5,027 nt of DNA from Thermoanaerobaculales bacterium (GTDB lineage Bacteria; Acidobacteriota; Thermoanaerobaculia; Thermoanaerobaculales; Sulfomarinibacteraceae), in the NCBI GenBank assembly GCA_029932545.1, contig JAOZPW010000277.1, positions 1-5,027 on the forward strand, in the 5' to 3' direction. Made by a program: the position numbers and the translations under genes. The notes beneath the pieces are model-generated. The model made no database searches and had not been told where the DNA came from. It worked only from the letters and a program-made list of their open reading frames with translations. The first letter of the stretch is position 1, and every line of letters starts with the position of its first letter. This document shows positions 1 to 5,027 of this stretch, in pieces.

Positions 1-26
1 GTATTTCGTTGGCTGCAGGTTGGTGG

Positions 27-2282
27 TTATACGTCCTGGCGAGTGCCCTTGACGGACCATCCGGTCGTCAGGCCGGCGATGAAGACACCGATGCCGACCA
101 TGCCGAGTGAGAAGATCACGTCACCGACCACTCGCAGCCAGCGCAGATTCTGCAGCAAATCCTGCTGCATGAATTCGGCCGACCTGGCGTACCACAGGCC
201 GTGCTGCACGGCGGCCACGGTCTGGAGCAATCCAATGGGCAACAGGGAGATCAGGGCCATCAGGGCCAGTCCGATGTTGAGCGACCAGAATGAGAAGCGC
301 AGCACCTTGGTATTCCAGACCACCTGAGTCTTCATGGCCCGCAGACTGAAGAGCATCAGGCCGATGCCTAACATGCCGTAGACGCCAAAGAACGCCGTGT
401 GGCCGTGGAGAGGCGTCAGGTTGAGGCCCTGCATGTAGTAAAGGGCGAGTGGCGGATTAATCAGGAAGCCGAAGAGCCCGGCCCCGATCAGATTCCAGAA
501 GGCCACCGCCACGAAGAAGTAGATCGGCCAACGGTAATGCTTGACCCAATCGGCGGCTTTGGCCTCACGGAGATTCTGCACGGCTTCGAAGCCCACCAGA
601 ACCAGAGGAACGATCTCCAGGGCCGAGAATACGGCGCCCCACGCAAGAACACCGGTCGGCGTTCCAGCAAAGTAGAGGTGGTGCATCGTTCCGATGATGC
701 CACCGGTCAGATAGATCGTACTGGAGAAGATCGCCGCCTTGCCCGCGGTCGCCGCCCTGATCAGGCCCATCCGGGCGAAGAGGAAAGCGATGACGACGGT
801 GGCGAAGACCTCAAAAAAGCCCTCGACCCAGAGGTGGACAACCCACCAGCGCCAATACTCGACAATGCTCAATGGTGTGTGACTGCCCCACATCAGGCCG
901 GCGCCGTAGAAGAGTGCAATGGCCGCCGAAGCAACAGCGAAGAGTCTCAGCAGCGGTCCACTCTCCTTGTCGCTCTTGATAGCCGGCAGCAGAGCGCGAA
1001 TCAGCAGGAAGAGCCAGATGAACAAACCGGCAAAGAGATAGATCTGCCAGAAGCGGCCCAGTTCAACGTATTCGTAACCCTGATGACCAAACCAGAAGTT
1101 TGTACCAAGATCCAGCTTCTGCATTACGCCAAGCCACTCTCCAACCAGGGAACCGACGACGATTACCAGCAGAGAGCCGAAGAGCACGTTGACGCCCAAC
1201 CGTTGGAAGGGCGGCTCTTTGCCGCCGACAGCCGGCGCGACGAAGAGTCCAGTCGCCAGCCACGCCGTAGCAATCCAGAAAATACCCAGCTGAACGTGCC
1301 AGGTCCGGGCGACCGAGTACGGCAGCCACTTGGCCAGTTCAATGCCGAAGAACGCCTGCCCCTCGACTCCGTAGTGGGCCGTAATAATTCCGACGATGAT
1401 CTGTACGACCATCAACGCCGCTACCACCCAGAAGTACTTGACGGTTGCCAACATCGAAGGGGTCGGCTTGAGCCCCAGCAGGGGATCCTCACCGGGAACG
1501 AGATGTTCTTCATCCTTTTTCCCGGCTGCCATGTACCACACCAGCGCACCAATGCCGGCCAGAAGGCCCAGGATGCTGATCATCGACCACATGAAGATTG
1601 CCGACGTCGGTCGGTTATCGATCAGATCCTCGGCGGGCCAATTGTTGGTGTAGGTGATTCCCGTTCCGGGCCGGTCAGTGGAACAGGCCCACGAGGTCCA
1701 GAAGAAGAAGGCACGAAGCGAGGCCCGCCGTTCGGGATCTTCGACCGTCGGCTTGCGCAGGGCATAGTTCTCTCGGAGTTCGTCCAGCGAAGCGTCATCA
1801 CCGAAGAGGGCATCGTAATGGCCGGCTACTTGACCAACAGCCTCGGCACGCACTGTGGAAATCGTCAGATCGCCGCTGGCCTTGTCATAGCCGTTGGTCC
1901 TGACATCCAACCGCAGGCTCTCACGAAGCGCTGCCTGCTGCGGGGGGGTCAGAGAATCATACTTCTGCCCATGGGCCTCAAGGGCCATCAGGTCGAGCAT
2001 GGCCACCAGTTCACGGTGAAGCCAGTCGGCCGACCAATCGGGCGCCACGTAGGCGCCGTGGCCCCAGACCGAGCCCAACTCGTGACCGCCAATCGACTGC
2101 CAGACCTTCTGGCCGGTACGAATGTCGTCACCCGTGAAAATAACAGCACCATCAGTTGTCACAACACGATCCGGGATCGGCGGCGCCTCCTGGTAGATCT
2201 GATAACCGTAGTACCCCAAGACTGCAAACGACAGCACTACGACGGACCAAAATGCAATCCAGACTTTCCTCGATGAAATCAT
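27..2282 (-). CDS. norB: Quinol-dependent nitric oxide reductase (qNOR)
   Basis: Reduces two NO to N2O at a heme b3/FeB site in the cytoplasmic membrane, taking electrons from quinol; it serves denitrification or NO detoxification. The 751-residue protein has the qNOR layout. An N-terminal membrane helix (about 8-30) is followed by an extracytoplasmic domain (about 31-225) that replaces the cytochrome c subunit NorC and has no CxxCH heme motif. About 13 more helices form the NorB-like core. Visible ligands are H329 (RTWH) and H628 for low-spin heme b, H626 (HGHT) for heme b3, and H483, H534 and H535 for FeB, with E487 (HLWVE) and E491 nearby. The 51-residue spacing from H483 to H534 matches NorB. 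The intact HH pair argues against NO dismutase. The frame is open 32 codons further upstream, but that stretch covers the promoter; ATG 2282 has a good ribosome binding site and begins a typical membrane anchor. The gene is also called norZ. Whether it acts in respiration or detoxification cannot be seen here. Confidence 0.96.
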   Translation of the reverse strand: MISSRKVWIAFWSVVVLSFAVLGYYGYQIYQEAPPIPDRVVTTDGAVIFTGDDIRTGQKVWQSIGGHELGSVWGHGAYVAPDWSADWLHRELVAMLDLMALEAHGQKYDSLTPPQQAALRESLRLDVRTNGYDKASGDLTISTVRAEAVGQVAGHYDALFGDDASLDELRENYALRKPTVEDPERRASLRAFFFWTSWACSTDRPGTGITYTNNWPAEDLIDNRPTSAIFMWSMISILGLLAGIGALVWYMAAGKKDEEHLVPGEDPLLGLKPTPSMLATVKYFWVVAALMVVQIIVGIITAHYGVEGQAFFGIELAKWLPYSVARTWHVQLGIFWIATAWLATGLFVAPAVGGKEPPFQRLGVNVLFGSLLVIVVGSLVGEWLGVMQKLDLGTNFWFGHQGYEYVELGRFWQIYLFAGLFIWLFLLIRALLPAIKSDKESGPLLRLFAVASAAIALFYGAGLMWGSHTPLSIVEYWRWWVVHLWVEGFFEVFATVVIAFLFARMGLIRAATAGKAAIFSSTIYLTGGIIGTMHHLYFAGTPTGVLAWGAVFSALEIVPLVLVGFEAVQNLREAKAADWVKHYRWPIYFFVAVAFWNLIGAGLFGFLINPPLALYYMQGLNLTPLHGHTAFFGVYGMLGIGLMLFSLRAMKTQVVWNTKVLRFSFWSLNIGLALMALISLLPIGLLQTVAAVQHGLWYARSAEFMQQDLLQNLRWLRVVGDVIFSLGMVGIGVFIAGLTTGWSVKGTRQDV

Positions 2283-2290
2283 CCCTCTTC

Positions 2291-2297
2291 CCCTCCC
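2291..2297 (-). promoter_or_regulatory. Ribosome binding site of the qNOR gene
   Basis: On the minus strand this reads GGGAGGG, with the GGAGG core ending 9 bases before ATG 2282. It decides the start: the in-frame ATG at 2378 lies in the promoter -35 region and has no comparable site. Confidence 0.8.
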
Positions 2298-2323
2298 TGA
2301 GTCAAAATAGAGTTCTGGACTCA
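2298..2323. repeat. Second inverted repeat in the qNOR leader (TGAGTC-N14-GACTCA)
   Basis: TGAGTC (2298-2303) and GACTCA (2318-2323) are perfect inverted copies. A shorter GAGT-N5-ACTC (2310-2322) is nested in them, and both overlap the proximal operator candidate. This may be a second regulator site, an alternative leader hairpin just before the ribosome binding site, or chance. No family-specific match is recognised. Confidence 0.35.
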
Positions 2324-2333
2324 AAGATCCAGA
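2314..2333. promoter_or_regulatory. Candidate operator, proximal copy (TCTGGA-N8-TCCAGA)
   Basis: A perfect 6-bp inverted repeat with an 8-bp spacer, spanning roughly +4 to +23 of the predicted qNOR transcript. Half-sites and spacer length match the copy over the -35 box, and the two centres are 46 bp apart. Position and symmetry fit a repressor site; the cognate regulator is inferred to be the adjacent Rrf2 protein. In RNA the same bases could form a weak hairpin, a less likely explanation because the distal copy lies outside the transcript. Confidence 0.55.
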
Positions 2334-2342
2334 TTGACAGAA

Positions 2343-2371
2343 ACCATAAACCGTCCTATTCTGGATGTCAA
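2343..2371 (-). promoter_or_regulatory. Predicted sigma70-type promoter of the qNOR gene
   Basis: On the minus strand a perfect -35 box TTGACA (2371-2366) is followed after exactly 17 bases by TATGGT (2348-2343), a 4/6 match to the -10 consensus. Transcription would begin near 2336, giving a leader of about 54 bases before ATG 2282. No FNR/DNR-type TTGAT-N4-ATCAA site is seen, so regulation may rest on the inverted repeats that overlap the promoter. The assignment is from consensus match only. Confidence 0.7.
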
Positions 2372-2377
2372 GGTCCA
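2362..2377. promoter_or_regulatory. Candidate operator, distal copy (TGGA-N8-TCCA)
   Basis: The inverted repeat TGGA-N8-TCCA encloses the -35 hexamer of the qNOR promoter within its spacer. On the plus strand its left half extends to TTCTGGA (2359-2365), identical to the left half of the proximal copy. A protein bound here would block RNA polymerase. The Rrf2 regulator encoded next door is the obvious candidate ligand, but that link is inferred. Confidence 0.5.
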
Positions 2378-2397
2378 TTATGGGTCGTAGAGAGAAA

Positions 2398-2432
2398 GGA
2401 AACTGGAAACTTGAAACTTGAAACTGGAAAAA
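2398..2432. repeat. Heptamer array, left arm (GGAAACT x5)
   Basis: Five consecutive 7-mers read GGAAACT, GGAAACT, TGAAACT, TGAAACT, GGAAAAA. The array starts 27 bases beyond the qNOR -35 box. It is the inverted counterpart of the CCAGTTT array at 2634-2660, so the two could pair over about 20 or more bases. Confidence 0.85.
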
Positions 2433-2529
2433 GGGGCCCCGGCACGGTCGGATCTTGGCGAAAAGTCAACAGCAGCCCCTCCCGAGGCTTGAGATGCCTG
2501 CCTCCAGAATCCGGACCTGGCTTCAGCGT

Positions 2530-2564
2530 CCCTGACCCCTGTTCTCTGATCCCTGGTCCCTCGC
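2530..2564. repeat. Heptamer array, central (CCCTGNT-like x5)
   Basis: Five 7-mers in register: CCCTGAC, CCCTGTT, CTCTGAT, CCCTGGT, CCCTCGC. The period equals that of the flanking arms but the unit differs. Degenerate repeats of this kind are, from general knowledge, dispersed in many environmental bacterial genomes and often cause spurious ORF calls. Confidence 0.75.
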
Positions 2565-2633
2565 TTTCCCTTTCGAAGAAGTTGCAGGGCACACCAATAA
2601 AGGCGTTCATCGCCGCCAAGGATCCCGTGAGAT

Positions 2634-2660
2634 CCAGTTTCCAGTTTCCAGTTTCAGTTC
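2634..2660. repeat. Heptamer array, right arm (CCAGTTT x3 plus partial)
   Basis: Three perfect CCAGTTT units (2634-2654) are followed by a partial CAGTTC. In reverse complement the units read AAACTGG, the same register as the left arm, so the two arms form an inverted repeat about 200 bases apart. The array ends 34 bases before the rrf2 start codon, so any rrf2 promoter close to the gene would overlap it. Confidence 0.85.
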
Positions 2661-2665
2661 TTTTG

Positions 2666-2684
2666 AATCCGGCACCGCCGGATT
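2666..2684. repeat. Perfect 8-bp hairpin just before rrf2
   Basis: AATCCGGC-ACC-GCCGGATT is a perfect 8-bp stem with a 3-base loop, ending 10 bases before ATG 2695. Outside a G:G mismatch, pairing can extend by three more positions. As RNA it would sit over or beside the weak ribosome binding region of rrf2; as DNA it could be a regulator site. Its half-sites differ from the TGGA-N8-TCCA repeats, so shared autoregulation is not supported. No T-run follows, so it is not a terminator. Confidence 0.6.
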
Positions 2685-2694
2685 GGAACGCATC

Positions 2695-3147
2695 ATGATC
2701 TCCCAAACCGCTGAGTACGCTCTTCGGGCCATCGCCTACCTGGCCAAGAGTCCGGACGATCTCCATATCACTCGCGAGATTGCCGAAGCGACAAAGGTCC
2801 CCAGCGGCTATCTCGCCAAGGTGATGCAGACCCTGGTCAAGGCGGGACTCGTGCAGTCCCGGAGAGGTCTGGGCGGTGGATTCACCCTGAACTCCTCAAC
2901 CGAAGACATCTCGATCCTGGATGTCGTCAACGCTGTCGACCCATTGCAGCGAATCCTCTCCTGTCCTCTCGCCTTACCGGAGCATCGTGACAGCCTCTGC
3001 CCCCTCCACCGAAGATTAGACCAGGCCATGGCCGATATCGAGAAGGCGCTCGGCGCGGCGAGCATCGCCGAAATCATGGTCGGCCCGGAGGGCCGCGTCC
3101 CTTTGGGCATCTCTACCCTCCCTGTCCTTTTTTCGCAGGGAGAGTGA
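2695..3147 (+). CDS. Rrf2-family transcriptional regulator, putative NO/redox-sensing
   Basis: A 150-residue DNA-binding regulator of the Rrf2 family (relatives NsrR, IscR, RirA), normal length for the family. It opens with the typical MISQTAEYALRAIAYLA helix. The winged helix-turn-helix covers about 25-64, with the recognition segment PSGYLAKVMQTLVKAGLV and wing SRRGLGGGF. Dimerisation and sensor residues follow from about 72. The sensor region has only C90 and C102 (C-X11-C, each followed by PL), with H97 and H105 close by, instead of the three cysteines of NsrR or IscR. An Fe-S cluster with a non-cysteine ligand, or one shared between subunits, is plausible but inferred. The frame also opens at TTG 2683, inside a hairpin; ATG 2695 gives the family-like start, with only a weak GGA 7 bases upstream. 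Divergence from qNOR suggests that gene is its target. Residues after 130 look variable. Confidence 0.93.
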   Translation: MISQTAEYALRAIAYLAKSPDDLHITREIAEATKVPSGYLAKVMQTLVKAGLVQSRRGLGGGFTLNSSTEDISILDVVNAVDPLQRILSCPLALPEHRDSLCPLHRRLDQAMADIEKALGAASIAEIMVGPEGRVPLGISTLPVLFSQGE

Positions 3148-3152
3148 AAGGG

Positions 3153-3178
3153 CCGGGCCGGCAGAAGTGCCGGCTCGG
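3153..3178 (+). terminator. Strong hairpin after rrf2, possible terminator
   Basis: An 11-bp stem (one G:T pair) closes a GAAG loop: CCGGGCCGGCA pairs with TGCCGGCTCGG. It starts 5 bases after the rrf2 stop. No T-run follows, so it is not a canonical intrinsic terminator; it may stop or pause polymerase with help, or protect the rrf2 mRNA 3' end. It indicates that the open frame running from GTG 3144 through this stretch is not coding. Confidence 0.5.
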
Positions 3179-3204
3179 GCTGAAGCGAGGTGCCTTTCCT
3201 CCAG

Positions 3205-3213
3205 TGTTAGAAT
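3205..3213 (+). promoter_or_regulatory. Possible extended -10 promoter for the glycosyltransferase
   Basis: TGTTAGAAT fits the extended -10 pattern (TGN plus TAGAAT, 5/6) and lies 59 bases before ATG 3273. No -35 box is recognisable at the usual distance, so this is a weak call. Together with the hairpin upstream it suggests transcription separate from rrf2. Confidence 0.25.
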
Positions 3214-3272
3214 CTGGCCCTCATGTGGGTTGTGATCTCAAAGAGTCGAAGTACGGGTCGGGGTTCTCCGGA

Positions 3273-4931
3273 ATGACAACGAATGGCAATGCACAACCGA
3301 TCAGTGAGGCGCCGGCGCAGCCATGGACGAGATTGGCGACGTTGGCACTCGTACTCATCCTCGTATTGAGCAGCGGTATGGTTTTTTATCATCTGGGCGA
3401 CGCGAGTTTTCTTGGAGATGAGGCCATCTATGCTCTCGTGTCACGAGAGACGGTGAATACGGGTGTGTGGTTTCCGCTGCATGTTGGGGGGCAGCTGTAC
3501 CTCGATAAGCCTCCATTGAAAATTTCCCTGGTCACGGCACTTTTTTCAGTATTCGGGGAGAGCGAGTTCGTGGCCCGGTTTCCGGACGCCGTCTTCGGCG
3601 TCGCAACGATTGCCCTTGTCTTTGTATTTGGGTTTCGACGATTTGGTCTGGGCGTCGGGGTCGTAGCCGCTCTTGTCTTGCTCGGTGCAGAGAATTACCT
3701 GTGCCTTCACGGTGTTCGTGAATCTGTTCAGGACTCTTTCCTGACACTGATGTCCGCCGTCATCTGTTGCGTCTGGTTTGTGAACCGAAACGCCTCATCG
3801 TCACGGGCCCGATCGTGGATTGCGGTTGCGGTGGCCATATTGGCGGCTGGTTTGGTCAAGAATATTTTTGGTCTGATCTTTGCCATTCTTTTGTTGGTTA
3901 TCGAGGGTGTTTTTTGGATTATTGAACGGCGGCGACCTGCGGCCTTCCGGCCTGCCGTAGCGATGGTGGTGACTGTGGCCGCTGGAATGTTCGCCTACGT
4001 GATTCTCATGCAGTGGGCCACTGACGGCCTTTTTATTCAGAGGCTCCATGAAGATGTGGTCGTCCGAGCGATGAGAGGCGTTGATGCCGGCCATCTGCAT
4101 GGCCCGACTTTTTATCTTGAATCGGTGTTTTCTGATTTTGGTCTGTGGCTCATTTTTGTCCTGCCGGCTTTGGTTGGTGTGGTCAGACGAGCACGCTCGC
4201 TTGAGTCGCAGATCACCGCCGGGCTGATATTTTGGTCAATCGGAATCATCGGAGGTTTCTCCTTCTCGGCTTCGAAGTTGCCGTGGTACGTGTATCCGGC
4301 CTATCCTGCTCTGGTTCTCGTCATCGCCTTTGGAACGCGTGAGGTGGTCTCGATCCTCGCCACCCGGACGCACAGAGCGGTGGCGGTGATGCTAATTACC
4401 GTGGCAGTTGCTTTTCATCTTGGAGGTACCTGGAAGGCCGTCGAGGCGGACGTTCAAGTGATCGATTCCCAACGATTTGTTCGTGAATATTCCAAATTGG
4501 ATGATGCGATGCTGATTGTGGATGAGCCATCGCTCAGTGAGGGTGGAAGATTTCGGGAATGGAACCGATTCTACCTCGCGGGCGCACCAGGGGTCCGGTG
4601 GTTGTCGAAGTCTCCCGCTCGGATCCAGCCACCTCTTGCGGAGTGTGTTTTCTTGGCAACCGGTGACCCGTTGAGCCATCTGCCGACCAAGCTGTATCCC
4701 TGGCGGGTGACCATGGTAATGAGGAGTGTGGATAGATTTGCTCCCAAAATCTGGATCCTCGGAACGTGTGGGCTCGATGTGCCGGATATGGTGGGCGCCG
4801 GCAAGTCAATTTTTGCCCACCTCATCCGATTTGAAGATTTTGAAGCCGGAGATTCCGCTTTGCTCACAGGCGAGTTCGATACGGGAGATCACTCGATCGA
4901 GAGAGTCTATGATCCGATTGTCGCGCCGTGA
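3273..4931 (+). CDS. PMT_2/ArnT-like membrane glycosyltransferase (GT39/GT83 type)
   Basis: A 552-residue polytopic protein of the GT-C fold. These enzymes transfer a sugar from a polyprenyl-phosphate carrier to a protein, lipid A or other acceptor on the outer face of the inner membrane; the substrate here is unknown. After TM1 (about 21-40) comes the family signature: the acidic pair D49-E50 (FLGDEAIY; D49 the likely catalytic base), then YLDKPPL (77-82), an R102-P104 motif, and R149...D154. SASKLPWYVYPAYPAL (332-347) is the usual late motif. I count 11-12 membrane segments to about 385, then a soluble tail (about 386-552) with no domain I recognise. The frame is open back to GTG 3144, overlapping the rrf2 stop, but that part covers the hairpin and is not family-like. 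ATG 3273 is preferred, with a weak GGGG 9 bases upstream. The gene looks more T-rich than rrf2 by eye. It has no evident link to NO metabolism. Confidence 0.88.
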   Translation: MTTNGNAQPISEAPAQPWTRLATLALVLILVLSSGMVFYHLGDASFLGDEAIYALVSRETVNTGVWFPLHVGGQLYLDKPPLKISLVTALFSVFGESEFVARFPDAVFGVATIALVFVFGFRRFGLGVGVVAALVLLGAENYLCLHGVRESVQDSFLTLMSAVICCVWFVNRNASSSRARSWIAVAVAILAAGLVKNIFGLIFAILLLVIEGVFWIIERRRPAAFRPAVAMVVTVAAGMFAYVILMQWATDGLFIQRLHEDVVVRAMRGVDAGHLHGPTFYLESVFSDFGLWLIFVLPALVGVVRRARSLESQITAGLIFWSIGIIGGFSFSASKLPWYVYPAYPALVLVIAFGTREVVSILATRTHRAVAVMLITVAVAFHLGGTWKAVEADVQVIDSQRFVREYSKLDDAMLIVDEPSLSEGGRFREWNRFYLAGAPGVRWLSKSPARIQPPLAECVFLATGDPLSHLPTKLYPWRVTMVMRSVDRFAPKIWILGTCGLDVPDMVGAGKSIFAHLIRFEDFEAGDSALLTGEFDTGDHSIERVYDPIVAP

Positions 4932-4935
4932 CACC

Positions 4936-4951
4936 GATTAATGGATTAATG
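4936..4951. repeat. Tandem GATTAATG x2
   Basis: Two perfect adjacent copies of GATTAATG begin 4 bases after the glycosyltransferase stop and run into the GGGGACACTAC leader. They probably mark the edge of the RAYT-like element or its insertion site. Confidence 0.6.
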
Positions 4952-4984
4952 GGGACACTACTTTTCTTTTTTGGTTTTGCCGTC
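4952..4984 (+). mobile_element. RAYT-type leader sequence
   Basis: GGGACACTAC followed by a T-rich run (CTTTTCTTTTTT) and GGTTTTGCCGTC directly precedes a short ATG frame. From memory, GGGGACA-plus-T-rich leaders like this commonly stand in front of REP-associated tyrosine transposase genes in several phyla. No stem-loop is visible here, so the T-run does not make a terminator for the glycosyltransferase. Confidence 0.45.
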
Positions 4985-5027
4985 ATGATCCGCCGGCTGA
5001 AATATTCAGGCGTACGATGAGGTTACA
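4985..5027 (+). pseudogene. Frameshifted 5' remnant of a RAYT/IS200-like (Y1) transposase
   Basis: The frame from ATG 4985 gives MIRRLKYSGVR and stops at TGA 5018-5020. The next frame, from 5010, reads AYDEVT to the window edge. Joined, MIRRLKYSG-AYDEVT resembles the typical RAYT start M.RPLR.EYPGA.YHVT, with one base missing near 5009-5012 and the YH pair changed to DE. RAYTs are single-strand DNA transposases with an HUH and a Tyr motif; that histidine motif lies further downstream, outside the window. Only about 14 codons are visible, so homology rests on a short match plus the leader. A functional gene starting further right is possible. Confidence 0.45.

Larger units (their letters stand above)
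2283..2694. other. Divergent intergenic region between qNOR and rrf2
   Basis: This 412-bp gene-free stretch has two parts. Bases 2283-2378 are the qNOR leader, promoter and operator candidates. Bases 2398-2660 are dominated by three heptamer-repeat arrays with unrelated sequence between them. Conceptual translations across the second part are low-complexity strings produced by the repeats, so I call no gene here. No convincing promoter for rrf2 was found; it must lie within or beside the repeat-bearing part. Confidence 0.75.

Noticed and set aside
1942..1948. A run of seven G (C on the coding strand) inside the qNOR gene as a phase-variation tract
   Set aside because: It encodes an ordinary Thr-Pro-Pro stretch in the variable extracytoplasmic domain, the frame is intact, and seven bases is short for slippage-based switching.
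399..2276. A 625-codon open frame on the plus strand, antisense to most of the qNOR gene
   Set aside because: The opposite strand encodes an unmistakable qNOR. The antisense product is charged and low in hydrophobic residues with no family motif, typical of a shadow frame in GC-rich DNA.
27..2282. NO dismutase (Nod) instead of NO reductase
   Set aside because: H483, H534 and H535 and the HLWVE glutamate E487 are all present; NO dismutases carry substitutions at the FeB-site ligands.
2283..2378. A 32-codon N-terminal extension of the qNOR reading frame
   Set aside because: It spans the -35/-10 boxes and operator repeats, has no ribosome binding site, and does not look like a qNOR N-terminus.
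2433..2440. GGGGCCCC palindrome as a regulator site
   Set aside because: Only 8 bp, no symmetric extension and no second copy; expected by chance in GC-rich DNA.
2156..2766. Open frames of 180 codons (plus) and 132 codons (minus) across the intergenic region
   Set aside because: Both consist largely of translated heptamer repeats, and they overlap the qNOR promoter or the rrf2 start. They have no ribosome binding site or family motif.

Overview
The window carries three intact genes and, at its right edge, what looks like a broken transposase start. A quinol-dependent nitric oxide reductase (qNOR) reads leftward from 2282 to 27. An Rrf2-family, probably iron-sulfur, transcription regulator reads rightward from 2695 to 3147. 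A membrane glycosyltransferase of the PMT_2/ArnT type reads rightward from 3273 to 4931. The source is a bacterium of moderately high GC. The two-cysteine Rrf2 subtype, the heptamer repeats and the transposase leader would suit an environmental lineage such as a planctomycete-like or related phylum, but the sequence alone does not fix the phylum.

The qNOR and Rrf2 genes are divergent and share a 412-bp intergenic region (2283-2694). Its qNOR-proximal end holds a well-formed sigma70-type promoter (TTGACA, 17 bp, TATGGT, minus strand) and a purine-rich ribosome binding site. Two copies of an inverted repeat with the same architecture (TGGA-N8-TCCA) lie there, one spanning the -35 box and one just past the predicted transcription start. 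This is the layout expected of a repressor operator pair. The simplest model is an NO-responsive switch: the Rrf2 protein represses the NO reductase gene next to it until NO damages its cluster.

The rest of the intergenic region is filled by 7-bp-periodic repeats: a GGAAACT array on the left, a CCCTGNT array in the middle, and a CCAGTTT array on the right that is the reverse complement of the left one. Together they look like a dispersed non-coding repeat element that sits between the qNOR promoter and the regulator gene. A perfect 8-bp hairpin lies just before the Rrf2 start codon.

A strong 11-bp hairpin follows the Rrf2 stop codon and separates the regulator from the glycosyltransferase, so the two probably do not form a tight operon. 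After the glycosyltransferase comes an 8-bp tandem repeat, then a GGGGACACTAC/T-rich leader. Next is a short reading frame resembling the N-terminus of REP-associated tyrosine transposases (RAYT/IS200-like Y1), apparently carrying a one-base deletion. Nothing was recognised in bases 1-26.
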